A stretch of 64,000 nt of DNA from Nocardia kruczakiae NBRC 101016 (GCF_001612965.1 NZ_BDBL01000039.1:25659-89658), one strand, 5' to 3'. Shown: positions 1 through 9,165, numbered from the stretch's first letter. A program made the numbers and translations. Notes: generated by a model not told the origin, from the sequence alone.

Positions 1-1003
1 CGGTGAGTCGCCCGGCCTCGCTGAAGCACAGTGGCGCGATCACGGGCAGCCCGAGGCCCGCGATGAGAAATCCGGCCAGTGCCGTGGCCGGTCCGGGCGC
101 GGCCACCACGAGCGTCAGCCCGAGCACGCCGATGCCGGCGGCCACCCGCACCACCGCCCGTGCGCCGTAGCGGCGCACCCACCAGTCGCCGCTGAGCCGG
201 GTGAGCAGCGAGGCGCCCTGGTAGGCGGCCAGTGCCAGGGCCGCCGTCGCCGACGAGGACAGCAGATCGTCGGTGAGGTAGAGCGCCGACCAGTTGCCCA
301 CCGCCAGATCGATCGCGAACACCAGCGCCATCGCGATTCCGAGGGCGAGATAGGCCCGCAGGGCAACGGCCGCAACGGGTTCGGGGGTACGGCCCGAGTC
401 GGTGGGCTGGGCCTCGGCCTGGCCGGCGCCGAGCAGGCGCGGCCCGGACACCAGACTCGCCACCGCGACCACCGCGGCGGCGATGGTGACCGCGTAGGGC
501 AGCGTGATTCCCACCTTCTCGCAGCCGGAGACGAACAGGGCGCCCAGAATCGACCCGGCACTCCACGCGGCGTAGAACGACGACAGCACGAATCGCCCGT
601 ACCCGTGCTGGATGAAGACAGCTTGCATATTCGTGCCCGCGTCGACCATGCCCACCGCGACCCCGTAACAGCCGAGCGCGATCAGATCGATCACGAGATT
701 CGGGGCGACCGCGATCGCGAGCCCGCTCACCGCTATCAGCGTCAGCCCGGCCCGCAGCGCCACCCGGCTCGACCAGCGCACCGCGACCCGCTCGGCGAGC
801 AGGCTGCCGCCGGCGGCCAGGCCGGAGATCATCACGACCGCGACCAGGATGACGGTGTCGGTGAGCCCGAGCCGATCCCGCTGTTGCGGCAATTCGGTGA
901 GCACGACCGCGAGGAAGAAGCCCTGGAGGGCGAACGCCACCGAATTGGCGGTGCGGGCGGCCCGCAATGTGGTCGATACAGGAATGTATCCGCGGTCGAA
1001 CAT
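1..1003 (-). CDS. MFS transporter, 3' end cut by window edge
   Basis: About 334 codons are visible, read from an ATG at 1003 to the left edge with no stop, so the C-terminus lies outside the window. Translation gives a row of hydrophobic helices with short charged loops, including an N-terminal pair of helices and a helix with the sequence GVAVGMVDAGTNMQ. That glycine-rich pattern is common in sugar or drug-type major facilitator proteins of the YbjJ/fucose-permease kind. A proton-coupled exporter or importer in the cytoplasmic membrane is inferred; the substrate is not readable. The next gene, from 1274, lies on the opposite strand and diverges from it. Confidence 0.8.
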   Translation of the reverse strand, partial: MFDRGYIPVSTTLRAARTANSVAFALQGFFLAVVLTELPQQRDRLGLTDTVILVAVVMISGLAAGGSLLAERVAVRWSSRVALRAGLTLIAVSGLAIAVAPNLVIDLIALGCYGVAVGMVDAGTNMQAVFIQHGYGRFVLSSFYAAWSAGSILGALFVSGCEKVGITLPYAVTIAAAVVAVASLVSGPRLLGAGQAEAQPTDSGRTPEPVAAVALRAYLALGIAMALVFAIDLAVGNWSALYLTDDLLSSSATAALALAAYQGASLLTRLSGDWWVRRYGARAVVRVAAGIGVLGLTLVVAAPGPATALAGFLIAGLGLPVIAPLCFSEAGRLT

Positions 1004-1273
1004 CTGCGCAGCCTAATGGGTGAGCGCCCGGAGACGGTAGCGGAGAGTTCGAGCCACGGAGGGCCGGCGACGGAAGTTCCGGCTTCGCAACGTCGCGATT
1101 ACGCCGCTGTCCGACGGCGGCCGATTCCGCAGTTCATCGGTCTCGATGATCACGTCGGGCTCCCGGTTGGATAACGAAACCGGTCACGGGGACGTGTAGC
1201 CCCCTGGCCGGTGCGGCACTCTGGATACAGCGGACCGCACGGGCCGCTGGTGCACGGGTAGGGGAGTGGTCGC

Positions 1274-2215
1274 GTGAGTACGACAGAACGGGCCGACACG
1301 AGGCAGCAGACGACGACGCTGGCTCCCCTGGAGCCGGTGAAATTGCCTGTGGTGGAGCCGAATCCGCGCGGACATCAGGCGGGTGACCGGTGTCGCGAAC
1401 CCGGGTGTGGCGATTGTCACTGGGATGTGCAGCGGCTCAAGTACTGGTTGCGCGGCAGGCTGCTGGCGGCGGGCGCCGACGATGCCGAGGTGGACAAACC
1501 GCTGGGTGCGCAGACTCCGGGTCTGCTGTGGCGGCGTGGGAACCGGTTGTGCGCTATCGAGGTGCGCAGCGCGCCGGTCTCGATCGAGCACGCGCGAAAA
1601 CGCACGGCCCGGTTGAAGGCGGTGGGCTGCGACGAGGTGTTGTGGTTGTGTCCGACCGGATACTGGATCGGGCAGATACCGGCGCTGGGCGTGGACGATT
1701 TCGCCGCCGCCGGGTGTGAGTACCGGGCATTGTCGGGTGGGCTGGTCGTCGATTCCGACGGTATCCTCAGCCCCAGGCAAACCCCGTGGGGAATAAGGGA
1801 ATTCATCGATGGTTGGGTCGCGGGTGAGTTGGCCTGCGGGTATCTGGACGAGGACACGAGAGGGTGGGCGACGGTGAGCGATTGGGAGGCCCACACCCAC
1901 GCACAGGCGATGATGATCGCGCAGCAGCGGCAGGAACTGCTCGACCAGCGCACCGAATTGGCCTTGGCGCGCAGGGCGACTCGCGACAAGGCCAAACAGA
2001 TGCACAAGATGATGCACCGGCTCGAACGCGCCGAACTCGTCGCCGGGGAGTTGGATGCGGTCAAACGCCGGCTGTCGGATCGCGACCGGCTGGAGGCCGG
2101 CCTGCGGGTGCGGATCGCGCGTCAGCGCGAGGCGGTACTGCACTGGCAGCTGATGACCTGTTTCGCGATGCTGGTGATCGTGACGTTCATCGTGGCGGGA
2201 TTCATGTTGAAGTAG
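1274..2215 (+). CDS. CoiA-like protein with coiled coil and C-terminal membrane anchor
   Basis: This is a 313-residue protein starting at GTG 1274. A small cysteine cluster sits at residues 40, 45 and 48. Residues 84-130 resemble the competence protein CoiA nuclease-like core: a hydrophobic strand ending AIEVRS (Glu96), then a helix rich in Arg/Lys, then a strand EVLWLCP. Residues 205-285 are a charged coiled coil, and residues 292-312 are one membrane helix at the very C-terminus, so the bulk should face the cytoplasm. The role is unknown: the CoiA link is a pattern match only, and nuclease activity is not shown. The gene converges on the next one with only 6 bp between stops. Confidence 0.7.
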   Translation: MSTTERADTRQQTTTLAPLEPVKLPVVEPNPRGHQAGDRCREPGCGDCHWDVQRLKYWLRGRLLAAGADDAEVDKPLGAQTPGLLWRRGNRLCAIEVRSAPVSIEHARKRTARLKAVGCDEVLWLCPTGYWIGQIPALGVDDFAAAGCEYRALSGGLVVDSDGILSPRQTPWGIREFIDGWVAGELACGYLDEDTRGWATVSDWEAHTHAQAMMIAQQRQELLDQRTELALARRATRDKAKQMHKMMHRLERAELVAGELDAVKRRLSDRDRLEAGLRVRIARQREAVLHWQLMTCFAMLVIVTFIVAGFMLK

Positions 2216-2221
2216 GGCTGG

Positions 2222-3409
2222 TCAGATCGCGCTCAGCCGGAACGGGGCACGATCCCAGCGCCAGCCGTGGCGCAGGACCAGCGCGATCAGATCCACCGGT
2301 TCCAGGCCGGTCTCGTCGGCCAGGCCGCGGAACTCTGCCCAGTGCACGGCGCCGGTGGCTATCCGGTTGCGGAGGATGTTCTCCGAGCGAGCGGACATGG
2401 TGTGCCGCAACAGATCCGGCTCCCCGAGCCGGCTGCCGGTGAACACCAGCCAACCCCAGCCGCGGGCGTGCGCCTGCGCACGGGCCGCCGCGAGCCGCAC
2501 CCGGTTGGCGTGTAAACCCAACTGTCCCAACGCGACCACATCGATCAGCAGCACCCGTCCGTCGGTCAGCCGTGCGCCGACGGTGGGGCAGTAGGAATCC
2601 TCGACATCGTCGACGGCGAAGTCGACGGCCACGGGCCGCTCGGTGTAGCTGTCGACCTGTTCGCCGTCGTCGAGCATGCGCAGCAGCCGGGCCTGCAGCG
2701 CGGTGTCGAATGTGGTTTCGCGGCCGAGTTTCTCGGCGAACATGTGGCCGCGGGCGTCGTCGTCGGCATCGACCGTCGTGATGGGCAGCTCGGGCAGGTC
2801 GTCGGGCTCGCCACTCGGCCAATCCACGCGCCGCAGCAGCGGAAGCAGTTGCCCGGCAGCGGGTTCGGGCACACGAGGGCGATCGAGATGCCACCGGCCG
2901 CGCTGCTGCCATCCCGCGATGCGCTGATAGACGAAACCCGCGACCCGTTTGGCGTCGATCAGCGAATGCCCGGCCAGCCGCAGCTTCAGATACGCGAGAT
3001 CCTGGGCGGCGATATCGCAATCTCCGACGTAGGTTTCGATGAGCAGCGTGCGCGTCAGCCGCTGATCGCCCCAGCCGACCGGATACTGCTCGGCGAACAC
3101 GGCGGGGTCGGGGTAGCCGGTGGCCTGTACTCGCCGCAGCAGCTGCCCCGCCGCCCGCGTGTAGAGCTGCCGCACCCGGTCGCGGGAGAGTTCGAAGCGG
3201 GCGCCCAGCAGCGTCAAGGTCTCCGGTCGCGCACCGTCGAGCCCGAGCCGGCGGGTGAGCAGTTCGCCGTCGCGGGGGCGTTCCTCGGCTTGCGCCGCGA
3301 CCATGTCCGCCAGCGTGTCGGCCATCTGCTCGGAGGTGAAGGAGATACCGTCGCGCAGGTCGTCGAGCAGCCCGGCCTGTATCTCCTCGATCCGGTTGGT
3401 CGTCACCAC
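2222..3409 (-). CDS. Protein with sigma-region-4-like HTH and possible nuclease-like C-terminus
   Basis: The frame stays open to 3571, but two GTG codons at 3409 and 3406 follow an AAAGG ribosome site, and the upstream part is compositionally poor, so the start is placed there (about 395 aa). Residues 60-92 contain a helix-turn-helix with the pattern ELSRDRVRQLYTRA, like region 4 of sigma-70 factors. The C-terminal third has alternating strands and helices (for example DGRVLLIDVVALG followed by an Arg/Ala helix and GWGWLVFTGS) that recalls PD-(D/E)XK-type folds, but no complete catalytic set could be assigned. Its function is unknown. Confidence 0.65.
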   Translation of the reverse strand: MVTTNRIEEIQAGLLDDLRDGISFTSEQMADTLADMVAAQAEERPRDGELLTRRLGLDGARPETLTLLGARFELSRDRVRQLYTRAAGQLLRRVQATGYPDPAVFAEQYPVGWGDQRLTRTLLIETYVGDCDIAAQDLAYLKLRLAGHSLIDAKRVAGFVYQRIAGWQQRGRWHLDRPRVPEPAAGQLLPLLRRVDWPSGEPDDLPELPITTVDADDDARGHMFAEKLGRETTFDTALQARLLRMLDDGEQVDSYTERPVAVDFAVDDVEDSYCPTVGARLTDGRVLLIDVVALGQLGLHANRVRLAAARAQAHARGWGWLVFTGSRLGEPDLLRHTMSARSENILRNRIATGAVHWAEFRGLADETGLEPVDLIALVLRHGWRWDRAPFRLSAI

Positions 3410-3533
3410 ATGCCTTTCGCTGTCTCGCACGTCCTTTCGAAAGCCTATGCCCTCGTGCGAGTTCCGGGCGCTCGTGATCGGGTGTGTCCGACGATATGGT
3501 GACCGGATATCAGCGGCGGGCCGCTGCGGTGAC

Positions 3534-4952
3534 TCAGCGGCGGGCCGGTTCGGTGAGGCGGCTGTTCGCACCCGCTCCGGCCGTTCGCGGCCCGCCGGCT
3601 TCGATGGCGAACACGGTGATCAGCAGCGCCAGCACCCACGCGAGCGCCGATCCGATCGCCAGGGCGTGGATGGCGCCGACGAAGCCCGGTCCGGTGGGTG
3701 ATCCGGCCACCGCACCGAATATCGCGACCCCGCAAGCGGTTCCGACCTGGCGGGCGGTGTTGGACACGCCCGTCGCCAGTCCGGACCGGTCCGCCGGTGT
3801 GGCGCGTACCGTCGCGGCGACCACCGATGTCGTGATCAGGCCGGACCCGCAGCCGAGCACGGTGAAACTCAGCAGCAGCCCGCCGCTTCCGCCGCCGCCG
3901 TCGAGTGTCAGCAGCATCGCCGAACCGCAGGCCGCGAGGGCGCAGCCGATCGCGATCGCCGGGCGCGGACCGTACCGGGCGGTCAACCGTCCCGACACCG
4001 GTGCCAGCAGCACCAGCGGCAGGGCCAGCGGTAGCACGCTGACGCCGGCCGCGACGGGGGAGCGCCCCAGCGTGTCCTGCAGATACAGCATGCCGATGAA
4101 CAGGATGCCGTTGAAGATCAGGTTCATCATCAGGGCCACGACATTGGGAGCGAGAAATTCCTTGTGCCGCAACAGGTCCACCGGCAGGAACGGATGCGTG
4201 CTGCGCCGCGCCGCGCCGTATGCGCCCGCCAGAGCGCCCACCGCGACCACCGCCGCGGTGCCGACGACCGCGGTCCCCGCATGGTGGCCCGCGGAAATGA
4301 TGGCGAACACCAGCGCGCTCAGGCCGAGGACGAACCCGGCCAGCCCCGGCACATCGATACGCCCGCCACGCCGTGCTGGCGCGGCCGGTACCACGGCCCG
4401 CGCGGCGACGATCGCCGCGACCGTCAGCGGCACCGCGATCCAGAACACCGGCCGCCACCCGAACCGGTCCACGAGAATTCCGCCGAGCAGCGGCCCCGCC
4501 GGCAGCGCCAGCGACGAGACCGCCGCCCACGTGCCCAATGCCTTCGCCTGTCGGGCCCGGTCCGGGAAGACGTCCACGATCACGGCCATGGTGCTCGGCA
4601 GCAGCAGCGCCCCGCCCACGCCTTGGACGACCCGCGCCGCGATCAGCACCCCGATCGCCGGAGCCAGTGCGCACGCCAGCGACGCCAGCCCGAAGACCGC
4701 GAATCCTGCCAGCAGCATCCGGCGATGACCGATCCGATCGCCGACGGTCCCCGCCGCCAGCAGCAGTCCCGCGATCGCGATCACATATCCGTCCACCACC
4801 CATTGCAGCGAGGCGACGTCCGTATGCAGACCCCGCCCGATCGCCGGCAGGGCGACATTCACGATGGTCACATCCAGCAACACCAGAAACATCCCGGCGC
4901 ACATCACCGTGAGGATGACGGCCGGGTTGCGCACCTGTGGAATCGAAGTCAT
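3534..4952 (-). CDS. DHA2-family MFS drug exporter
   Basis: The 472-residue product has the 14-helix layout of the EmrB/QacA (DHA2) family. Visible family marks are the N-terminal LDVTIVNVALPAI helix, GxxxDRxGxRR after helix 2 (GDRIGHRRM), and GPLLGGILVDRFGWRPVFWI around helices 5-6, the antiporter motif C. These proteins export cationic or amphiphilic compounds in exchange for protons. ATG 4952 fits the first helix at residues 12-32. A small gene and an ArsR regulator lie upstream, and the ArsR protein may control this exporter, though no operator was recognised. Confidence 0.93.
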   Translation of the reverse strand: MTSIPQVRNPAVILTVMCAGMFLVLLDVTIVNVALPAIGRGLHTDVASLQWVVDGYVIAIAGLLLAAGTVGDRIGHRRMLLAGFAVFGLASLACALAPAIGVLIAARVVQGVGGALLLPSTMAVIVDVFPDRARQAKALGTWAAVSSLALPAGPLLGGILVDRFGWRPVFWIAVPLTVAAIVAARAVVPAAPARRGGRIDVPGLAGFVLGLSALVFAIISAGHHAGTAVVGTAAVVAVGALAGAYGAARRSTHPFLPVDLLRHKEFLAPNVVALMMNLIFNGILFIGMLYLQDTLGRSPVAAGVSVLPLALPLVLLAPVSGRLTARYGPRPAIAIGCALAACGSAMLLTLDGGGGSGGLLLSFTVLGCGSGLITTSVVAATVRATPADRSGLATGVSNTARQVGTACGVAIFGAVAGSPTGPGFVGAIHALAIGSALAWVLALLITVFAIEAGGPRTAGAGANSRLTEPARR

Positions 4953-5063
4953 ATCCGCAGTGTGGGCGCGAAACCTTTCGGTCCGGACCGAAGTATCGGC
5001 GGCGGGCAGCGCGTGACGACCAACAGTCTTCTGCCGCGGCTTCTTTCGTTCGTGGGCGCAGAG

Positions 5064-5312
5064 TCAAGTCCGGCGGCGGAACCATCGCCGGCGGCGGTGG
5101 CGGCGATACACGACGGCGGTGACCCGGGCGCCCAGGGAGTCGGTGACATGGAAGTACTCGCCACCGAGGTCGGCGGCGGCATACGCGATCTCGTCGATCG
5201 AGCCGTGGATATCGCCGGCACCGAACGCGCTCAACGTCATCTCGACCGTTCCGATCGGGTCGAACCCCTCGGTCGGCGGCGCATCGAGTTCCTCCGCACG
5301 CACACGCACCAC
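5064..5312 (-). CDS. Small protein, weak YdgH/BhsA/McbA-like pattern
   Basis: This 82-residue ORF starts at GTG 5312 or 5309. An in-frame stop at 5361-5363 with no other start excludes a much longer form. The pattern is IGTVEM, then a helix with AYAAADLGGEYFHV, then AVVYR. It is similar in layout to the YdgH/BhsA/McbA (DUF1471) domain, where a strand, an Ala-rich helix ending in a Gly, Tyr and a final strand follow in that order. There is no signal peptide, unlike the enterobacterial members. It ends in a basic tail. Both the gene call and the family link are tentative. Confidence 0.45.
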   Translation of the reverse strand: MVRVRAEELDAPPTEGFDPIGTVEMTLSAFGAGDIHGSIDEIAYAAADLGGEYFHVTDSLGARVTAVVYRRHRRRRWFRRRT

Positions 5313-5460
5313 CTCAATGTCGGCCGAACCAGGACGGTAGTCAAGGTCGCGGAGCCGGGGTCACCCGCCGATCGCCGACGGCGGGGCGGCGGATGTCGCC
5401 CGTCCTGCGGTCGACGATGATTCGGTGGGCACCGAAGTGTTGTCGCGGCAGACTCGAATC

Positions 5461-6228
5461 ATGACCGATTGCCGACCTCTCTACGGATATGCCGATATCG
5501 CCGCCGTCGGCGCCCTGCTGGCGGACCCGACCCGGGCGCGCATGATGATCGGCCTGGCGGACGGGCGCGCGCTGCCCGCGTCGGTACTGGCCGCGGAATC
5601 CGGGGTCGCGCCGTCCACGGCCAGTGAGCACCTGACCCGGTTGGTGGAGGGCGGGCTGCTCACCTTCGAGCGATCCGGCCGGCACCGGTACTACCGCATC
5701 GCCGATTCCCGGGTCGGCGCCGCGATCGAAGCGCTGGCCGTGCTGGCGCCGACGCGGCCCGTGCGCTCCCTGCGGGAATCCACCCGGGCGGCCGCGCTGC
5801 GCCGTGCCCGCAGCTGCTACGACCACTTGGCCGGGCGACTGGGTGTCGCGGTCACCGAGGCGCTACTCGACCGTCAGGCCTTGACCCGGACCGACGGTGT
5901 CGCGGGAACCGCACGCGCACAGGGGGATCCGATCTCGGCGCCGATGACCGACCACCCGTACCGCCTGGGCCCGAATGCCGAGCCCCTGTTCGCGGAGCTG
6001 GGCGTGGATCTGGACGCCGCGCGTGCCCGGCGCCGCCCGCTGCTGCGTTTCTGCGTCGACTGGAGCGAGCAACGCCATCATCTGAGCGGCGCGCTCGGCG
6101 CGGCGGTCCTGACCCGCATGGAGACCGCGGGCTGGGTGGAACGACCAGGGACCCGCCGCACGCTGCGGTTGACCGACAGCGGAGCGCGGGTACTGGACCG
6201 GGTGCTGGGTGTCGAACTCGCCGGCTAG
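5461..6228 (+). CDS. ArsR-family transcriptional regulator
   Basis: The 255-residue product begins at ATG 5461. Residues 10-85 form a winged helix of ArsR type: LADPTRARMMIGLADG, then the recognition helix region SGVAPSTASEHLTRLVEGGLL, then the wing FERSGRHRYYRI. The protein is more than twice the usual ArsR length, with a C-terminal half holding a second winged-helix-like segment near residues 205-250 (METAGWVERPGTRRTLRLT). Long ArsR proteins of this kind usually answer to organic ligands and not metals, and no Cys pair for metal binding is seen. A 29-base near-copy of its 3' end occurs at 9467-9495. Confidence 0.88.
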   Translation: MTDCRPLYGYADIAAVGALLADPTRARMMIGLADGRALPASVLAAESGVAPSTASEHLTRLVEGGLLTFERSGRHRYYRIADSRVGAAIEALAVLAPTRPVRSLRESTRAAALRRARSCYDHLAGRLGVAVTEALLDRQALTRTDGVAGTARAQGDPISAPMTDHPYRLGPNAEPLFAELGVDLDAARARRRPLLRFCVDWSEQRHHLSGALGAAVLTRMETAGWVERPGTRRTLRLTDSGARVLDRVLGVELAG

Positions 6229-6235
6229 CCCCGCT

Positions 6236-6694
6236 TCAGCCGTGCTCGACCGCGATCTTCATCCGGTTGAGCGTGGTCGCCATGTCGTTGTGGTTGCGCC
6301 GGCCACGCGCCCATCCGAGCGCCGTCCAATACAGCCGCAAAGGTGCGATAGCCGCCAGCTCGAACGATTCGGTGACATCGGTGCCACCGTCGCGCGGTTC
6401 GAGCCGGTAACTCCACCTGTTGACAGTCATCCCCCTGGGCCCGAGGACGGTGAAGGCGAATTCACGCTCGGGCTCGCACACCTCGACCCGGCAGGTGGTC
6501 CAGTACACCGGCCCCACCTGGTTGCGCCGCACATGCCCCCGGAACTTCGCCCCCACCGCGGGACCCGTTGCCCCGCCGACCCATTCGGCCTCGAACGTCT
6601 CCGGACTGAACTCACCGATCCGGGTGACATCACTGACCAGCGCCCACACCCGCGCCGGCGAGGCCGCCATGTGGACGGTTACCGAATCGCGCAC
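6236..6694 (-). CDS. SRPBCC (START-like) ligand-binding family protein
   Basis: The 152-residue protein starts at GTG 6694, six bases after AAGGAGA. It shows the SRPBCC plan: strand DSVTVHMAASPARVWALVSDVTR, a long helix region with the FSPETFEAEW segment, several strands, then a C-terminal helix of about 30 residues. This fold holds a hydrophobic ligand in a central cavity. Polyketide cyclase-like or lipid-binding roles are typical, but no catalytic residues can be named here. It converges with the ArsR gene, with 7 bp between stops. Confidence 0.85.
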   Translation of the reverse strand: MRDSVTVHMAASPARVWALVSDVTRIGEFSPETFEAEWVGGATGPAVGAKFRGHVRRNQVGPVYWTTCRVEVCEPEREFAFTVLGPRGMTVNRWSYRLEPRDGGTDVTESFELAAIAPLRLYWTALGWARGRRNHNDMATTLNRMKIAVEHG

Positions 6695-7031
6695 GCCGTC
6701 TCTCCTTGCCGCTCGGTTGTCGTTCGACCGTATCGCAGGCGATGGGACCGCGGGACACATTCGTCGATGGTTCGGGGGCAGGGTGGTGTCGCGCTTCAGC
6801 TAGGCGGCTCCGAACAATTCTGGCCGGCTCGAAACAGTACTCTACCAGCGCATATGATTGATCGGATCAACTCCGAACTACAGCGAACAACTCGGGGTGA
6901 ACTCTGCGTACGTGTGCTGTGTGGATTCACGCGGGCAGGGCTCTACCCGTTGCGCTGGTCTGCCGGGGTTGCTGGTTGCGACGTGGTCGCGCGCGGTGCG
7001 CAGCGGGTGAACGCACCCGTAGCCTTGGTAC

Positions 7032-8195
7032 ATGGACCTTGGGGAACGGCTCCAATCTGTTAGGAAGCGTCGCGGGCTCACCCAGCGAGAGCTTGCGCAG
7101 TCCTCTGGGGTGTCCATTTCGCTGATTCGTAAGATCGAACAGGGCGAACGCGACGACACCCGCATCGACACCCTGCGCCGCTTCGCTGTAGCGTTGGGGT
7201 GCCCTTTGACGGTCTTACTCGGCTCCAATCCCGCACCGCCGCAAGGCAATGGCGGGGGTGAGCTGTGGGCGCCCACACGTCGAGCCCTGGAGTCGATGCG
7301 CGACGCGCCGACTGCGGCAGCGGAACCGGTATCCGTGCGCAGCCTGGAAGCGGCCCTGGCGCACGCCACGCGGCTGTATCACGACAACGAATACGACCGT
7401 CTGGCCCGCGTCCTGCCGCGTCTGATAGATGACGCCGATTCAGCCCCCGCGCTGTTGCGTTCGCGCACACTGCAACTGGCTGGTTCAGTGATGGTGCAGA
7501 CCCGCCAGCCCGATTCGGCGCGGATTGCGCTGAACCAGTCCCTGACCGACGCCGAATCGACGGGCAACGTTCTGGACGCAGCGTCGGCGGTAATCACACT
7601 GTGCTGGCTGTTGATTGTCGAACGGCAATTCGAGGCCGTGCGTCATCTCGCTACCCAGTGGGCCGACCGCGTGGAACCACGATTGTCCATCGCGACGACG
7701 CGCGAACTTTCCACCTGGGGATGGTTGTTGCTTCGGGCGTCGGCGGCGGCGGTACGCGATAACCGGCCCGATGAGGCCGACGAGATGATGAGGCTCGCCA
7801 CCGCCGGTGCGGCGGCGGTGCGGCCCGAATCCGGTCCCTATCACCAGTATTGGACGACGTTCGACGCGGCCACGGTGGCTATGAAGCGGGTAGAGAACGC
7901 CGTGGTGGACGACCGCCCAGACGTCGCTTTGCGGCTTGCCGGCGACATCCCGCAGGACCAGCGGCCGACGTCGGACAACCGGAACCGGCACCTGATCGAC
8001 GTCTCGGCGGCCCACCTGGAATTACGCCACTACGATGCCGCGTTCGACGTGCTGGTGTCGCTGTCGCACAGTGCGCGACCGTGGCTGGTCGAACAGCGCT
8101 CGGCGCGTGAACTGCTGGGCCGCATCATCTCCAAGCGTCGCACCCTCACGCCGGAAATGCGTGAACTGGCCGACTTGGTACAGCTCGAATACTAA
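7032..8195 (+). CDS. XRE-family regulator with TPR-like C-terminal domain
   Basis: The 387-residue protein begins at ATG 7032. Residues 5-60 are an XRE helix-turn-helix: RRGLTQRELAQSSGVSISLIRKIEQGERD. The rest is nearly all helical, with repeated Ala/Leu pairs spaced like tetratricopeptide repeats. Proteins of this make-up are common in actinomycetes and often sense a small peptide or act in colony development. Two small ORFs follow on the same strand (8356 and 8649), and the last encodes a short membrane peptide, so a regulator-peptide relation is conceivable but unproved. Confidence 0.88.
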   Translation: MDLGERLQSVRKRRGLTQRELAQSSGVSISLIRKIEQGERDDTRIDTLRRFAVALGCPLTVLLGSNPAPPQGNGGGELWAPTRRALESMRDAPTAAAEPVSVRSLEAALAHATRLYHDNEYDRLARVLPRLIDDADSAPALLRSRTLQLAGSVMVQTRQPDSARIALNQSLTDAESTGNVLDAASAVITLCWLLIVERQFEAVRHLATQWADRVEPRLSIATTRELSTWGWLLLRASAAAVRDNRPDEADEMMRLATAGAAAVRPESGPYHQYWTTFDAATVAMKRVENAVVDDRPDVALRLAGDIPQDQRPTSDNRNRHLIDVSAAHLELRHYDAAFDVLVSLSHSARPWLVEQRSARELLGRIISKRRTLTPEMRELADLVQLEY

Positions 8196-8355
8196 CGGCC
8201 ACAACCGATATCGGATGTGGCACTTCCCCGGCCGCATCCGGAAAGTGCCATTGTCGGGCGCCCCCGTCCGCTGTGACGCTCGGTACAGCCACGCCGTCGG
8301 GTCGAACTCGATTCCCCGCGGCGGGCCTACCAACAGCATCAGCGGAAGGTGGGGA

Positions 8356-8652
8356 ATGGACGACGCACTCGGATGGGTAGACCCGGCCTCGCCGACAACG
8401 GAATGGGATACGGCACAGGTGCGCCGGTTGGCGCGGTGGTTGGGCTACCCGCTTCGGTGGGCCGATCCGACCTCCGTGCTCGGTGTGGTCGAGCAAGTCG
8501 GCTCCCTGGGGGCCGAGGTGGTCTTGCTGGCGTCGTCGGCGCATGTGGACGCGGTAACACTGGACCGGTTGATGTCGGTTGCCGACGTGGAATGCGCCTC
8601 GCCGCGTGCGTCGTTCGGCCGCTGGCCCGCACTCGGCGGGGTACGCCGGTGA
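8356..8652 (+). CDS. Hypothetical 98-aa protein downstream of XRE-TPR regulator
   Basis: The ORF starts at ATG 8356 after a GGAAGG/GGGGA purine stretch. The 98-residue product is helix-strand-helix in outline with no signal peptide or membrane segment and no recognised motif. The next small ORF starts with a GTGA overlap, which indicates translational coupling and supports both as real genes. The function is unknown. Confidence 0.6.
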   Translation: MDDALGWVDPASPTTEWDTAQVRRLARWLGYPLRWADPTSVLGVVEQVGSLGAEVVLLASSAHVDAVTLDRLMSVADVECASPRASFGRWPALGGVRR

Positions 8653-8744
8653 GCGCGGCGCAAGCTGGTCTTGTTTTCGTGACAGCGCTTCCGGTGACCG
8701 TCGTCGTCGCCGCGATCTTCTGGCCGTCCGACTACGACGAATGA
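8649..8744 (+). CDS. 31-aa single-pass membrane peptide
   Basis: GTG 8649 overlaps the TGA of the previous ORF (GTGA). The 31-residue product is one hydrophobic helix of about 20 residues (roughly residues 8-27) followed by an acidic tail with two Asp, a Tyr and a Glu. Its size hides it from ordinary gene finders. A membrane-inserted peptide is inferred. Coupling to the upstream ORF and proximity to the XRE-TPR regulator suggest a shared function. Confidence 0.5.
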   Translation: MSAAQAGLVFVTALPVTVVVAAIFWPSDYDE

Positions 8745-8909
8745 AGCACACACCGCGCTACTGGGGCGCGGCCATGTCGAGTAGCCGGCTGGATGCTCCC
8801 GTTGGTCCGGGTCACTCGATCTGGTGTTACTGCGTGTCCGGAGACCGAAAAGCAGGAAAGGCACTTTCCGAGTCTCCTCGGAAAGTGCCTCTGACCTGTT
8901 CTTCGTTGG

Positions 8910-8981
8910 TGCGCGATACTGGGATTGAACCAGTGACCTCTTCCGTGTCAGGGAAGCGCTCTCCCGCTGAGCTAATCGCGC
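8910..8981 (-). tRNA. tRNA-Val(GAC)
   Basis: This is a 72-nt cloverleaf with acceptor GCGCGAT/ATCGCGC, D-arm GCTC/GAGC, anticodon stem CTTCC/GGAAG with loop CTGACAC (anticodon GAC) and T-loop TTCAATC. The discriminator is A and no CCA is encoded. It is the last gene of a Gly-Cys-Val tRNA run read leftwards. Confidence 0.96.
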
Positions 8982-8998
8982 GTGGTTCGCCTACTCAG

Positions 8999-9069
8999 AG
9001 GCGGCGACGGGAATCGAACCCGTGTGCACGGCTTTGCAGGCCGTTGCCTCACCACTCGGCCACACCGCC
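8999..9069 (-). tRNA. tRNA-Cys(GCA)
   Basis: This is a 71-nt cloverleaf with acceptor GGCGGTG/CGCCGCC, an anticodon loop containing GCA (CTGCAAA), T-loop TTCGATT and discriminator T. It lies 17 nt upstream of tRNA-Val(GAC) in the same orientation, so the two are probably cotranscribed. Confidence 0.96.
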
Positions 9070-9092
9070 AACCAAGGCCGGGTTGGCCTTCG

Positions 9093-9165
9093 AGCGGATG
9101 ACGGGATTCGAACCCGCGACCCTCACCTTGGCAAGGTGATGCGCTACCAACTGCGCTACATCCGC
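9093..9165 (-). tRNA. tRNA-Gly(GCC)
   Basis: This is a 73-nt cloverleaf with acceptor GCGGATG/CATCCGC, anticodon loop TTGCCAA (GCC), T-loop TTCGAAT and discriminator T. It is the first gene of the Gly-Cys-Val run. A TAATGT -10-like box lies about 48 nt upstream. Confidence 0.96.

Noticed and set aside
3445..5085. 546-aa open frame on the minus strand
   Set aside because: It is out of frame with the DHA2 exporter, which explains the same DNA with membrane helices and family motifs.
4949..5460. Larger gene overlapping the small YdgH-like ORF
   Set aside because: Other frames are short or interrupted, and the in-frame stop at 5361-5363 limits the ORF to its present size.
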